Positions 12,883 to 24,929 of a DNA stretch of 64,000 nt are shown here, in pieces. The stretch lies in NCBI GenBank assembly GCA_036365145.1, contig JAEOAD010002765.1:55138-119137 (forward strand). The letters are read 5' to 3'. The notes under the pieces were generated by a model. The model had not been told where the DNA came from. It was given only the letters and a program-made list of their open reading frames with translations, and searched no databases. The first letter of the stretch is position 1. Every line of letters starts with the position of its first letter. Position numbers and translations under genes: made by a program. The DNA comes from Orientallactaga sibirica. Taxonomy: Eukaryota; Chordata; Mammalia; Rodentia; Dipodidae.

Positions 12883-14427
12883 TTGTTTGGCACGGAGCCT
12901 CATGTCATTGTCACCCCCTTTAGGGTAACAGACTTCACTTGGTTTCAGAGAAATAACAACAGGGTTGCTATGGTCCTCGAGGGGTTTCTGGGTATAATTG
13001 ATTGTCACTATGGTCCTTATAAATGGATGAGCTCCTTCTCTAGGTTGGAATGGAGACCCCCCAGACTTTTTTTTATCTAAACACAACCCTGATTTTCTTA
13101 CCATATTCACTGATGGGGGGCGCTTGGGAGTTTCCTTAGTTGTTTACCCTCCCCTAAGGAGGGGAGAAAAGCCTATACCCATAAAGTCAATCTCCCATGA
13201 GGTCACAGGTTCAGCACAATTCAAAGAACTATTTGCTGTCCTTTTGTCTTTGGACACTATTCAGGAGCCATTTAACTTATTTTCTGACAGCCTTTATGTT
13301 GTTAATCTGTTACCCAACCTAATTGAGGACTATATTAGACTGGACTCCAATATTATAACCCCATTGATGATTCAAGCCCGCTCCCTACCTAAACAAAGAA
13401 TTAACCCCATTTTCCTTCAACATCTCAGAGGCCATCAAAATTTACCAGGATTCCTCTCTAAAGGAAACGATTTGGCTGACAAACTGGCCTCTCAGCCTCA
13501 ATGTAAAACAGTCTCAGAAGCTACACACTTCCACTTATTAACTCATATAAATTGGAGGGGCCTTAAACATAAATATCCCCATGTGCCAGTCAAGACCTTA
13601 AAAAAATTGTCCGAACTTGCAAATCCTGTCAGCCTTTCCTCCAGGTACCTCCTCTTCAAACTACAGGAGAAAATCCTCGAGGACTACACCCTAATCACCT
13701 TTGGCAGATTGATGTTACTCACTATTCTCCATTTGGAAAACTTAAATATATTTTTCCCTCAGTTGATACTTTCTCCCATGCTTGCTGGGCATCGGCACAT
13801 GCTGGGGAAAAAACTAAACGTGCTATTAGCCATATGCTTCAATGCTTTGCCACCCTTGGATTGCCAAATCAAATCAAAACCGATAATGGTCCCTGCTTCA
13901 TAAGCAAAACTTTTATAGATTTCCTCCAAACCTGGAAAATCTCACTTTCCACAGGCATCCCATATAACCCGCGGGGCCAGGCCATCGTGGAAAGATATCA
14001 TCAAAGTCTCAAGTCTCAATTACAAAAACAAAAGGGGGAATCCCTACCCCCACATGACCAACTAAAAAAGGCATTATTAACCCTAAATATTTTAAATTTT
14101 TCTAAAGAAGATAGACACTTGTCCCCTTTTCAAAAACATTGGACCTCAGCTGTCACCTACAGCTCCATCTGGGTCAAATGGAGGGACCCATTAACTGGGG
14201 CCTGGAAGGGACCAGACCCCCTCCTCACAGCAGGGAGAGGATTTGGATGTGTCTTTCCTCAAGAGGAAAAAAGACCTATTTGGGTACCGGAAAGAGACTT
14301 AACATATTTACCCCAACAAGGGGATGATAATAATCAATTCTCCAGGGAGTGTCCCACCCCTGAGAACTATGCCTCTGTTTCTTCCCCAGGAACAACTGAA
14401 GGTGTGCATGCCACTAGACCTGAATGA
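12883..14427 (+). pseudogene. ERV-1 pol: RNase H and integrase
   Basis: RNase H is recognisable from 'FTDGG' near 13,107, through 'LFSDSLYVVNLL', to 'GNDLADKLASQ' near 13,467. It is interrupted by a frameshift in the C/T-run near 13,070. Integrase follows: a zinc-binding HHCC region ('THFHLLTHINW' plus a shifted Cys pair near 13,620), the first core Asp ('IDVTHYSPFG', off frame near 13,710), the second in 'IKTDNGPCF' near 13,880, and the Glu in 'IVERYHQSLK' near 13,990. A second frameshift lies near 13,595. The C-terminal frame ends at 14,427 and overlaps the env stub. Confidence 0.88.
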
Positions 14428-14870
14428 AGCCAGAAAAGCCCCAGAAAGACTTACAAAAGAGGTGTCCGGACTTCTAAAACAACCTGCTGTAGACGAGCTT
14501 ACATGGCTTTTTATCCCACCTTCTCCCTCCCCTTGACCCCTGCTTCTTCTTGCTTTTTATCCCACCTTCTCCCTCCCCTTGGACCCCTCCTTCTTCTTGC
14601 TCTTTACCCTACCTTCTCCCTCCCCCTGAACCCCTCCTTCTTCTTATCCTCACTCTCGGGCCCTGTGTAATTAATAAGATTACACAATTCATTCACCAAC
14701 AGCTTGAGGTAATTAAACTTCATCAGGTCAAGGCACCACAGGTTTGCCACTCAAAGACAATGTCTTTTCCACTTACTGGCTATCCACCTAACATCCCTCC
14801 CCCACCCTCCATCGAACCAACAACAGGTAAGATCTCAGACAGGCTGAGACAACCTAAGACAGGGTGTGGA
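14324..14870 (+). pseudogene. ERV-1 env stub
   Basis: The frame opens inside the end of integrase, as env does in betaretroviruses. It has a short N-terminal part ('LFLPQEQLKVCMPLDLNEA'), then a proline/serine-rich stretch, then 'LLLLILTLGPCVINKITQF' near 14,640-14,700. That last stretch resembles the membrane-span end and cytoplasmic tail of gammaretrovirus-type TM. Surface subunit and TM ectodomain are absent. A 46-bp tandem duplication (14,507-14,552 repeated from 14,553) with a TGA at 14,534 breaks the frame in this copy. Confidence 0.72.
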
Positions 14871-14971
14871 GTGGTCAATGGGCTAGAGGCATGGTGCTCA
14901 GGGACGAGTAAGATTCCCAGGGGGAACAACCTAGGAGAGAGGCCATAGCCATCCACCGTTCTTGCAAAAAC

Positions 14972-14983
14972 AAAAGGAGGAGA
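14972..14983 (+). other. ERV-1 polypurine tract
   Basis: 'aaaaggaggaga' sits immediately before the 3' LTR, in the expected position for plus-strand priming. Confidence 0.85.
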
Positions 14984-15416
14984 TGTTGGGCCATGCCTGG
15001 TGTGAAGCCGAGTGGTTAGCCCAGCCAATCTTGGCCTACTCCCGGTGAGGCCTAGTCAAGCTTCCAGAGCCTGAGTAGAGATTCGTGACCTGCCCTTGAA
15101 GTGACTCAGCACCTAAGCTGAAACTGCCTCCACCTAGCTGCTGCTGACGTGATGAAATACTATTGGCCCTTATACCTTTCTCTCATCCCCTCTTCCCGCC
15201 CATTTCCTCAAAATATATAAATACCTCCCCTGACAATGAACTGAGAGATTTCTGCCTTAGACGTTTTTCCCGGCTCAATGTGGTTTTCTTTTCCCTGGTG
15301 GTTTGGGGAAGTTTTTTTGAGTCGTCGACACCCGCCTTCTCGCTCAGCCTCAAGAGAAGCGGCCGGCCTGGTTCTCTCTCTCTTCTGCTCTACCTACTGG
15401 AGGTGGAGGGAAAAAA
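14984..15416 (+). repeat. ERV-1 3' LTR
   Basis: It starts 'tgttgggccatgcctggtg' and ends '...gtggagggaaaaaa', lacking the last ~8 nt ('ccccggca') present in the 5' LTR although the flanking 6-bp repeat is intact. The polyadenylation signal is 'aatgaa' here, against 'aataaa' in the 5' LTR. Confidence 0.9.
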
Positions 15417-18400
15417 CTAATGTAGATTGGTCAGAAAAGAAATATCTTCATTTCCGAACCCTGTAGTGAGCCAAATAAGCTTGTTAAGCTCTAGCAATGA
15501 GTTGCTTTTCTACAAAACGTGTAAATTAGATCAAGTTCAAGATTTCCTTGTTTGTGCGCACTACCAAGTTTTACAATTTAGTAGCTTCGTTTCATTTCAA
15601 ATGTGGTTTGGTAACAAAAGAAACATCTTCATTGCTGAACACAGTACTGTGCAAAATAAGCTTGTTCAGCTCTAGGAATGAGTTGCTTTTATACAAAGAG
15701 TGTAGATCGCAGCAAGTTCAAATTTTCCTCGTTTGTAAAATATAATAACTTTTACAATGAATTAGCTTTGTTTCATTTCTATGGTAGTTTGGTAAGTAAA
15801 GAAACATCTTCATTGCCAAACACTGTACTGTGTGAAATAAGCTTGTTCAGCTCTAGTAATGAGTGGCTTTTCTACAGAGTGTACACCATAGCAAGTTCAA
15901 ACTCTCCATGTTTGCACAATCAAAGAAGTTGTACAATTTACTAGTTTCATATCATTTCTAAAGTAGTTTGGTAAGAAAGCAGACATCTTCATTGCCGAAC
16001 AGTGTACTGTGTGAAATAAGCTTGTTCAGCTCTGGGAATGATTAGCTTTTCTACAAAGAGTGTAGATCACAGCAAGTTAAAACTTTCCTCGTTTGTAAAA
16101 TCTAACAAGTTGTAAAATTTACTACTTTTGTTTTGATTCTAATGTAGTTTGGTAATGAAAAAAATACACCTTCATGCCTGAATCCTGTGCTGCACTTAAT
16201 AAACTTGTTCAGCCCTAGGAATGAGTTGCTTTTCTACAAAGAGTGTAGAACACAGCAAGTTCAAACTTTCCTCATTTGTACAATCTACCAAGTTGTACAC
16301 TTTTGTAGCTTCATTTCATTTCTAATGTAGTTTGATTAGAAAAGAATCATCTTCATTGCCAAACACTGTACTGTGCAAAATAAGCTTGTTCAGCTCTAGG
16401 AATGAGATGCTTTTCTACAGAGTGTAGATCACATCAAGTTCAAACTCTCCTCGTTTGTACAATCTAACAAGTTGTACAATTTATTAGTTTCATTTCATTT
16501 CTAATGTAGTTTGATAAGGAAAGAAACATCTTCATTGCCGAACACTGTACTCTGCAAAATAAGCTTGTTCAGCTCCAGGAATGAGATGCTTTTGTATGAA
16601 CACGGAAGACAACAATAATTTCAAACTTTCCTTGTTTGTACAGGCTTACAAGTCGTACAATTGTCTACCTTCGTTTCATTTCTAATGTAGTTTGGTAAGA
16701 AAAGAAACATCTTCATTGCTGAACACTGTACTTTGCGAAATAATTTTGTTCAGCTATAGGAATGAGTTGCTTTTCTGCAAAGAGTGTAGATCATAGCAAG
16801 GTCAAACTTTCCTCTTTTGTGCAATCTAGCAAGTTGTACAATTAACTAGTTTCGTTTCATTTCTAATGTACTTTGGTAAGAAAAGAAACATCTTCATTGG
16901 TGAACCCTGTACTGAGCAAAAATAAGCTTGATCAGCTCTAGGAATGAGTTGCTTTTCTACAAAGAGTGTAGATCATAACAAGTTCAAACTCTGCTCGTTT
17001 GTACAATCTAACAAGTTGTTCAATTTATTATTTTCGTTTCATTTCTAATGTAGTTTGGTAAGAAAAGAAACATCTTCATTGCCCAACCCTGTACTGAGCG
17101 AAATGAGCTTGTTCAGATTTAGGAATGAGTTGCTTTTCTACAAACAGTGTAGATGATAGCATGTTCAAAATCTCCTCGTTTGTACAATCTAAGAAGTTGT
17201 ACAATTTACTGGTTTCGTTTCTACTGTAGTTTGGTAAGAAAAGAAACATCTTCATTGCCAAACACTGTACTCTGCAAAATAAGCATGTTCAGCTCTAGGA
17301 ATGAGATGCTTTTATACGAACACGGAGGACAACAGCAAGTTGAAACTTGCATCGTTTGTACAGTCTAACAAGTTCTACAATTTTCTATGTTCGTTTCATT
17401 TCTAATGTAGTTTGGTAAGAAAAGAATCATCTTCATTGCCCAACACTGTACTGTGTTAAATAAGCTTGTGCAGCTCTAGGAATGAGATGCTTTTCTACAG
17501 AGTGTAGACCATAACAAGTTCAAACTCTCCTCGTTTGTAAAATCTAACAAGTTGTACAATTTACTATTTTCGTTTCCTTTCAAATGTAGTTTGGTAAGAA
17601 AAGAAACATCTTCATTGCTGAACCCTGTACTGAGCGAAATAAGCTTGTTCAGCTCTAGGAATGAGTTGCTTTTCTACAAAGAGTGTATATCATAGCAAGT
17701 TCAAACTCTCCTCGTTTGTGCAATCTAACAAGTTGTACAATTTCCTAGTTTCGTTTCTTTTCTAATGTAGTTTGGTAACAAAAGAAACATCTTCATTGCT
17801 GAAAACTGTATTCTGAGAAATAAGCTTGTTCAGCTCTAGGAATGAGATGGTTTCATACGAACACAGAAGACAACAGCAAGTTCAAACTTTCCTCGTTTGT
17901 ACAGTGTAACAAGTTGTACAATTTACTATGTTCGTTTCATTTCAAATGTAGTTTGGGAGGAAAAGAAATATCTTCTTTGCCGAACACTGTACTGTGCATA
18001 ATAAGGTTCTTCAGCTCTAGGAATGAGTGGCTTTTCTACAAAGAGGGTAGAGCAAATCAAGTGCAAACTTTCCTCGTTTGTACAATCTAACAAGTTGTAC
18101 ATTTTTCTACTTTCATTTCATTTCTAATGTAGTTTGGTAAGAAAAGAAACACCTTCATTGCCAAACAATGTACTGAGAGAAATAAGCTTGTTCAGCTCTA
18201 GAAATGAGTTGCTTTTCTACAAAGAGTGTAGATCATAGCAAGTTCAAACTCTCCTCGTTTGTACAATCTAACAAGTTGTACAATTTTCTAGTTTCGTTTC
18301 ATTTCTACTGTAGTTTGGTAAAAAAAAGGACCATCTTCATTGCCAAACACTGTACTCTGCGAAATAAGCATGTTCAGCTCTAGGAATGAGATGCTTTCGT

Positions 18401-19512
18401 AGGAAAACGAAAGAAAACAGCAAGTTCAAACTTCCCTCATTTGTACAGTCTAACAAGTTGTACAATTTACTACATTCATTTCATTTCTAATGTAGTTTGG
18501 TAAGAAAAGAAACATCTTCATTGCCGAACACTGTACTGTGTGAAATAAGCTTGTTCAGCTCTAGGAATGAGATGCTTTTGTACGAACACGGAAGACAACA
18601 GCAAGTTCAAACTTTCCGTGTTTGTACACTCTAAGAAGTTGTACCATTTATTATGTTCGTTTCATTTCTAATGTAGTTTGGTGAGAAAAGAAACATTTTC
18701 ATTGCTGAACACTGTATTGTGCGAAATAAGCTTGTTCAGGTCTAGGAATGAGTTGCTTTTCTACAAAGAGTGTAGATCACAGCAAGTTCAAACTTTCCTC
18801 TTTTGTGCAAACTAACAAATTGTACAATTTACTGTTTCTTTTCATTCCTAATGTACTTTGGTAAGTAAAGAAACATCTTCATTGCCGAACACTGTACTGT
18901 GCATAATAAGCTGGTTCAGCACTAGGAATTAGTGGTTTTTCTGCAAAGAGTGTAGATCACAGAAAGTTCAAACTTTCCGAGTTTGAACAATCAAACAAGT
19001 TGTGCAATTTACTCATTCCGTTTCATTTCTAATGTATTTTGGTAAGAAAAGAAACATCTTCATTGCCAAACCCTGTACTGAGCAAAAAAAGCTTGTTCAG
19101 CTCTAGGAATGAGTTGCTTTTCTCCAAAGAGTGTAGATCATAGCAAGTTCAAACTCTGCTCGTTTGTACAATCTAACAATTTGTACAATTTTCTATTTTC
19201 GTTTCATTTCTAATATAGTTAGCTAAGAAAAGAAACATCTTCATTTCTGAACCCTGTACTGAAAGAAATAAGCTTGTTCAGCTCTAGGAACGAGTTGCTT
19301 TTCTACAAAGATTGTAGATCATAGCAAGTTCAAACTCTCCTAGTTTGTATGATCTAACAAGCTGTACAATTTACTAGTTTCGTTTTGTTTCTAATGTAGT
19401 TTGGTAAGAAAAGAGACATCTTCATTGCCGAACACTGTACTCTGAGAAATAAGATTGTTCAGCTCTAGGATTGAGATGCTTTCATACGACCATGGAAGAC
19501 AACAGCAAGTTC

Positions 19513-19543
19513 AAACTACATTATAAACGAAATGAAACTAGTA
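19513..19543 (-). repeat. Micro-inversion within the satellite
   Basis: 'aactacattataaacgaaa' followed by 'tgaaactagtag' is the reverse complement of the usual forward motif ('actagtttcatttcgttt...aatgtagtt'). It sits between two truncated forward monomers. About 31 bp is inverted. Confidence 0.75.
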
Positions 19544-21084
19544 GGACTATATTGTGCGAAATAAGTTGTTCAGCTCTAGGAATGATTTGCTTTTCTAATT
19601 TCGTTAAGTTTTTAATATAGTTCGGTAAGAAAAGTAACATCTTCATTGCCGAACACTGTACTCTGAGAAATAAGCTTGTTCAGCTCTAGGAATGAGTGGC
19701 TTTCCAAAAAGAGTGTAGATCACAGCAAGTTCAAACTTTCATCGTTTGTACAATCTAACAAATTGTACATTTTACTAGTTTCATTTCATATCTAATGTAG
19801 TTTGGTAAGAAAAGAAACATCTTCATTGCTGAACACTATACTCTGTGAAATAAGACTCTTCAGCTCTAGGAATGAGATGCTTTTGTACGAAAACGGAAGA
19901 CGGCAGCAATTTCAACCTGTTCTCCTTTGTACAGACTAACAAGTTGTAAAAGTTTCTACCTTCGATTCATTTCTAATGTAGTTTAGTAAGAAATGAAACA
20001 TCTTCACTGCCAAACACTGTAGCGTGTGAAATAATCTTGTTTAGCTCTAGGAATGAGGTGCTTTTCTACAAAGAGTGAAGATCACAGCAAGTTTAAACGT
20101 TCCTCGTTTGTGCAATCTAACAAGTTTTACAATTTCCTAGTTTCTTTTTGTTTCTAATGTAGTTTAGTAAGAAAAGGAATATCTTCATTTCCGAACCCTG
20201 TACTGAGACAAATAAGCTTGTTAAGCTCTAGGAATGAGTTGCTTTTCTACAAAGAGTGTAGATCATAACAAATTCAAACTCTGCTCGTTTGTACAATCTA
20301 ACAAGTTGTACAATTTACTAATTTTGTTTCGTTACTAATGTAGTTTGGTAAGAAAAGAAACATCTTCATTGCTGAACCCTGTACTGAGACAAATAAGCTT
20401 GTTAAGCTCTAGGAATGAGTTGCTTTTCTACAAAGACTGTAGATCATAGCAAGTTCAAACTCTCCTCGTTTGTACAAACTAATAAGTTGTACAATTTACT
20501 AGTTTAGTTTCGTTTCTACTGAAGTTTGGTAAGAAAAAAAAAATCTTCATTGCAAAACACTGTACACTGCGAAATAAGTATGTTCAGCTCTAGGAATGAG
20601 ATGCATTTGTACGAACATGGAAGACAACAGCTAGTTCAAACTTTCCTCCTTTGTAAAATCTAACAAGTTGTACATTTTCCTAGTTTCATTTCATTTCTAA
20701 TGAAGTTTGGTAAGAAAAGAAACATCTTCATTTCCGAACCCTGCACTAAGCGAAATAAGCTTGTTCAGCTCTAGGAGTGAGTTGCTTTCCTAGAAAGAGG
20801 GTTGATCATAGCAACTCCAAACTCTGCCCGTTTGTACAATCTAAAAAGTTGTACAATTTACTAGTTTCGTTTCTAATGTAGTTTGGCAAGAAAAGAAACA
20901 TCTTCATTGCCGAAACCTGTGCTGAGCGAAATAAGCTTGTTCAGCTCTAGGAATGAGTTCCTTTTCTACAAAGAGTGTAGAGCATAGCAAGTTCAAACTC
21001 TGCTCGTTTGTACAATTTAACAACTTGTACAATTTACTAGTTTCATTTTGTTTCTAATGTAGTTTGGTAAGAAAAGAAACATCT

Positions 21085-21560
21085 TCACTGCAGCTCGAAC
21101 ACTGTACTCTGCAAAATAAACTTGTTCAGCTCTAGGAATGAGAGATGCTTCAATACGAACACGGAAGACACAGCATGTTCAAACTTTCCTCGTTTATAAA
21201 GTCTAACAAGTTGTACAATTTACTAGTTTTGTTTCATTTCTAATGTTGTGTGGTAAGAAAAGAAAAGAAACACTCTTCATTGCTGAACACTGTAGACTGC
21301 AAGTTCAAACTTTCCTCGTTTGTACAATCTAACAAGGTGTACAATTTTGTTCATTTCTAATGAATGAGTTGAACACTTCTACAAAGCTCTAAGTGTAGAT
21401 CACAGCATGTTCAAACTTTCCTCCTGTTTGTACAATCCAAAAAGTTGTTTACAATTTACTAGTGTCGTTTCATTTCTAATAAGCTTGTTAGTTTGTTGTA
21501 CAAAGAAAAGAAACATCTTCATTGTACAATTTACGAACCCTGTAGTTTGAGGGAAATAAG
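21085..21560 (+). repeat. Scrambled satellite patch
   Basis: Monomers here carry many 2-6 nt extra pieces ('gcagctcgaacactg', 'aatgagagatgctt', 'aaacactcttcattg', 'aaagctctaagtgtag', 'ttcctcctgtttg') and misplaced fragments such as 'gtacaatttac' between 'cttcatt' and 'gaaccctgta' near 21,525. The neighbouring arrays are clean. Confidence 0.7.
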
Positions 21561-22310
21561 ATTGTTCATCCCTAGGAATGAGTTTCTTTTCTACAAAGAG
21601 TGTAGATCACATCAAGTTCAAACTTTCCTCGTTTGTGAAATCTACCAAGTTGTACAATTTCCTAGTTTCTTTTCGTTTCTAATGTAGTTTGGTAAGAAAA
21701 GAAACATCTTCCTTGTCGAACCCTGTACTGAGCGAAATAAGCTTGTTCAGCTCTAGGAATGAGTGGCTTTTCTACAAAGAGTGTAGATCATAGCAATTCC
21801 AAACCCTGCTCGTTTGTACATTCTAACAAGTTGTACAATTTACTATTTTCGTTTCATTTCTAATGTAGTTTGGAAAGAAAAGAAACATCTTCATTGCTGA
21901 ACCCTGTACTTTGCGAAATAAGCTTGTTCAGCTCTAGGAATGAATTGCTTTTCTACAAAGAGTGTAGATCAGAGAAAGTTCAAACTCTGCTTGTTGGTAC
22001 ATTCTAACATGTTTTACAATTTACTATTTTCATTTCATTTCTAATGTAATTTGGTAAGAAAAGAAACATCTTCATTGCCAAACCCTGTACTGAGTGAAAT
22101 AAGCTTGTTCAGCTAGAGGAATGAGTTGCTTTTTTACAAAGAGTGTAGATCATACCAAGATCAAACTCTCCTCGTTTGTACAATGTAACAAGTTGTACAA
22201 TTTTCTAGTTTCATTTCGTTTCTAATGTAGTTTGATAAGAAAAGAAACATCTTCATTGCCGAACCCTGTACTGAGCAAAATAAGCTTTTTCAGCTCTAGG
22301 AATGAGATGC

Positions 22311-22327
22311 TTTCGTAGAACACGGAA
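22311..22327 (+). other. CENP-B-box-like core in a B-type monomer
   Basis: 'tttcgtagaacacggaa' fits the known NTTCGNNNNANNCGGGN pattern at 8 of the 9 fixed positions (CGGA in place of CGGG). Other B-type monomers, such as 4,944-4,959, have 'ttcgtacgaacacgga', with one extra nucleotide between the A and the CGG. Binding is not shown by sequence. Confidence 0.4.
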
Positions 22328-24474
22328 CACAACAGCAAGTTCAAACTTTCCTCATTTGTAGAGTCTAACAATGTGTACAATTTACTAGTATCGTTTCATT
22401 TCTAATGTAGTTTGATAAGAAAAGAAACATCCTCATTTCCGAACACTGTACTCTGTGAAATAACCTTGTTCAGCTCTAGGATGAGATGCTTTCGTACGAA
22501 CACGGAAGACAACAGCATGTTCAAACTTTCCTCGTTTATAGAGTCTAACAAGTTGTAAAATTTGCTAGGTTCGTTTCATTTCTAATGTAGTTTGGTAAGA
22601 AAAGAAACATCTTCATTGCCGAACACTGTACTGTGCGAAATAAGCTTGTTCAGTTCTAGTAATGAGTTGCTTTTCTACAAAGAGTGTAGATCATAGCAAG
22701 TTCAAACTCTTCTTGTTGGTACAATCTAACAAGTTGTACAATTTCCTAGTTTCATTTCGTTTCTAATGTAGTTTGGTAAGAAAATAAACATCTTCATTGC
22801 CGAACACTGTACTCTGCAAAACAAGCTTGTTCAGCTCTAGGAAGGAGATGCTTTCGTATGAAGAAGGAAGACAATAGCAAGCTCAAATTTTCCTCGTTTG
22901 TACAGTCTAACAAGTTTTATAATTTACTTTGTTTGTTTCATTTGTTATGTAGTTTGGTAAGAAAAGAAACATCTTCATTTCCGAACACTGCCCTGTGCGA
23001 AATAAGCTTTTTCAGCTCTAGGAATCAGTTGCTTTTCTACAAAGAGTGTAGATCACAGCAAATGCAACCTTTCCTTGTTTGTACAGTCTAAGAAGTTGTA
23101 CAATGGACCAGCTTCTTTTCATTTCTATGGTAGTTTGGTAAGAAAAGAAACATCTACATTGCTGAACACTGTACAGTGCGAAATAAGCTTGTTCACCTCT
23201 AGGAATGAGTTGCTTTTCTACAAAGAGTGTAGATAACAGCAAGTTCAAACTTTCCTCGTTTGTACAATATAACAAGTTGTACAATTTACTAGTTTCATTT
23301 CGTTTCTAATGTAGTTTGCTAAGAAAAGAAACATCTTCATTTTTGAACCCTGTCCTGAGTGAAATAAGATTGTTCATCTCTAGGAATGAGTTTCTTTTCT
23401 ACAAAGAGTGTTAATCACATCAATTTCAAACTTTCCTCGTTTGTACAATCTAAGAAGTTTTTACAATGTACCAGCTTCGTTTCATTTATATTGTAGTTTG
23501 GAAAGAAAAGAATCATCTTAATTTCCGAACACTGTACCGTGCGAAATGAGCTTGTTCAGCTCTAGGAATAAGTTGCTTTTCTACAAAGAGTGTAGATCAT
23601 AGAAAGTTCAAACTCTCCTCTTTGGTAAAATCTAAGAAGTTGTACAATTTACTAGTTTCGTTTCATTTCTAATGTAGTTTGGTAAGAACAGAAACATCTT
23701 CATTGCCAAACACTGTACTCTGCGAAATAAGCTTGTTCAGCTCTAGGAATGAGTTGCTTTCGTATGAACACGGAAGACAACAGCAAGTTCAAACTTTCCT
23801 CGTTTGTACAGTGTAACAAGTTGTAGAATTTACTAGGTTAGTTTCCTTTTTAATGTAGTTTGGTAAGAAAAGAAACATCTTCATTTCTGAACACTGTACT
23901 GTGCGAAATAAGCTTGTTCAGCTCTAGGAATGAGTTGCTTTTCTACAAACAGTGTAGATCACAGCAAGTTCAAACTTTCCTCTTTTGTTGGATCTAACAA
24001 TTTTTACAATTTACTACTTTCTTTTCATTTCTAATGTAGTTTGGTAGAAGAAGAAACATCTTCATTGCCAAACCCTGTACTGAGAAAATAAGATTGTTCA
24101 GCTCTAGGAATGATTTGCTTTTCTACAAAGAGTGTAGATCACAGCAAGTTCAAACTCTGCTCCTTGGTACAATCTAACAAGTTTTACAATTTACTATTTT
24201 CATTTCGTTTCTAATGTAATTTGGTAAGAAAAGAAACATCTTCATTGCCAAACCCTGTACTGAGCGAAATAAGCTTGTTCAGCTAGAGGAATGAGTTGCT
24301 TTTCTACAAAGAGTGTAGTTCATAGCAAGATCAAACTCTCCTCGTTTCTACAATGTAACAAGTTGCACAATTTCCTAGTTTCATTTCGTTTTTAATGTAG
24401 TTTGGTGAGAAAAGAAAACTGGAAATCGAGGCCGCCTTCCTTTGGACATCATTTTCATGCTACTCCAGGCGGTG

Positions 24475-24635
24475 TAGGGAGGGGCTCAGGGCGTGGAATG
24501 AGCGGCTGCACTGATGGCTGAGCAGCTCAAGCGCTCCCTCGCTCGCTGTCTGTCTGTCTGTCTGTCCTCCTCCATGCAACACCGAAGGAGCCCGGGTTTG
24601 AATCCCCACCACCCCCAACCCACCGCCCCATGCCA
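24475..24635 (+). mobile_element. tRNA-like SINE head, minor family
   Basis: A-box-like 'tggctgagcagctcaagcgc', a (CTGT)n insert, then B-box-like 'gggtttgaatcccc'. Only the copy in block A (34,195-34,350) resembles it, so it may be one old insertion carried by duplication. The family is not recognised. Confidence 0.45.
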
Positions 24636-24654
24636 CCGACGGCACATGGTTGTC

Positions 24655-24775
24655 CTCTTCTGAAAAGGCCGGTTTGCTAGGCCTTGCTCGCCTCTTGCAA
24701 AGCACTGATAGAGGTGTCTTGGAATCACAGACGTGCTTTGAGTTGCCGAGGTATTTCCCACAGCAGATGCGGGGA
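24655..24775 (+). repeat. Small repeat X, copy 1
   Basis: 'ggtttgctaggccttgctcg' through '...cacagcagatgcgggg'. Related copies lie at 25,157-25,272 and 50,760-50,880. The copy at 25,157 sits inside a tRNA-derived SINE. Origin unknown. Confidence 0.6.
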
Positions 24776-24929
24776 AGGAAGGCTCGGAATCCCAAGCTCA
24801 GTGGACCTCTGGCAACGTCTGTTTTCAGGGATGCCCACAGCACGAGGTGTGTCATGTGGATACTATCCCTCTCATCCTGTAGGAATGCCCTCCCTTTGCC
24901 AACAGCTTTATTTATTTATATATTTATTT

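Larger units (their letters stand above)
9934..15416 (+). mobile_element. ERV-1: class II (ERVK-like) provirus in satellite
   Basis: A two-LTR provirus in a monomer, flanked by the 6-bp direct repeat 'ctaatg' (9928-9933 and 15417-15422), the length usual for class II elements. Order: 5' LTR, tRNA-Lys-type primer site, short leader, truncated gag, no protease, RT, RNase H, integrase, env stub, polypurine tract, 3' LTR. Two internal deletions relative to ERV-2 remove about 1.0 kb (leader end plus Gag N-terminus, junction near 10,631) and about 0.38 kb (protease, junction near 11,579). By eye the LTRs differ at about 30 of ~430 positions, so it looks the oldest of the three. It is non-functional. 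Confidence 0.93.
15417..24417 (+). repeat. Tandem satellite, forward-oriented array (part 2)
   Basis: About 49 monomers of the same ~181-bp unit; for example, successive 'cttgttcagctctaggaatg' at 17,643 and 17,824 are 181 apart. B-type monomers occur near 16,590, 17,310, 17,850, 18,390, 18,570, 19,470, 19,880, 20,600, 21,150, 22,310, 22,490, 22,850 and 23,760. Many gaps are close to whole multiples of 180 bp (3, 3, 1, 4, 5 units), but there is no single fixed higher-order period. The array stops inside a monomer at about 24,417, where copy C of the duplicated block begins. Confidence 0.93.

Noticed and set aside
9934..15416. Assignment of the proviruses to IAP
   Set aside because: The primer site matches tRNA-Lys1,2, not the tRNA-Phe site of IAP, and the LTR sequence is not IAP-like as far as I can recall.
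1..24400. Recurrent 60-110-codon open frames in the satellite that encode similar peptides
   Set aside because: They repeat because the monomer repeats. 181 bp is not a multiple of 3, frames run on both strands, and monomer variants introduce stops freely.
1..24400. CRISPR array
   Set aside because: The repeats are long, contiguous, diverged monomers without unique spacers, in a genome with SINEs and proviruses.
24475..24635. A functional tRNA gene (A- and B-box-like motifs)
   Set aside because: The spacing between boxes is stretched by a (CTGT)n run and no cloverleaf or anticodon arm can be drawn.
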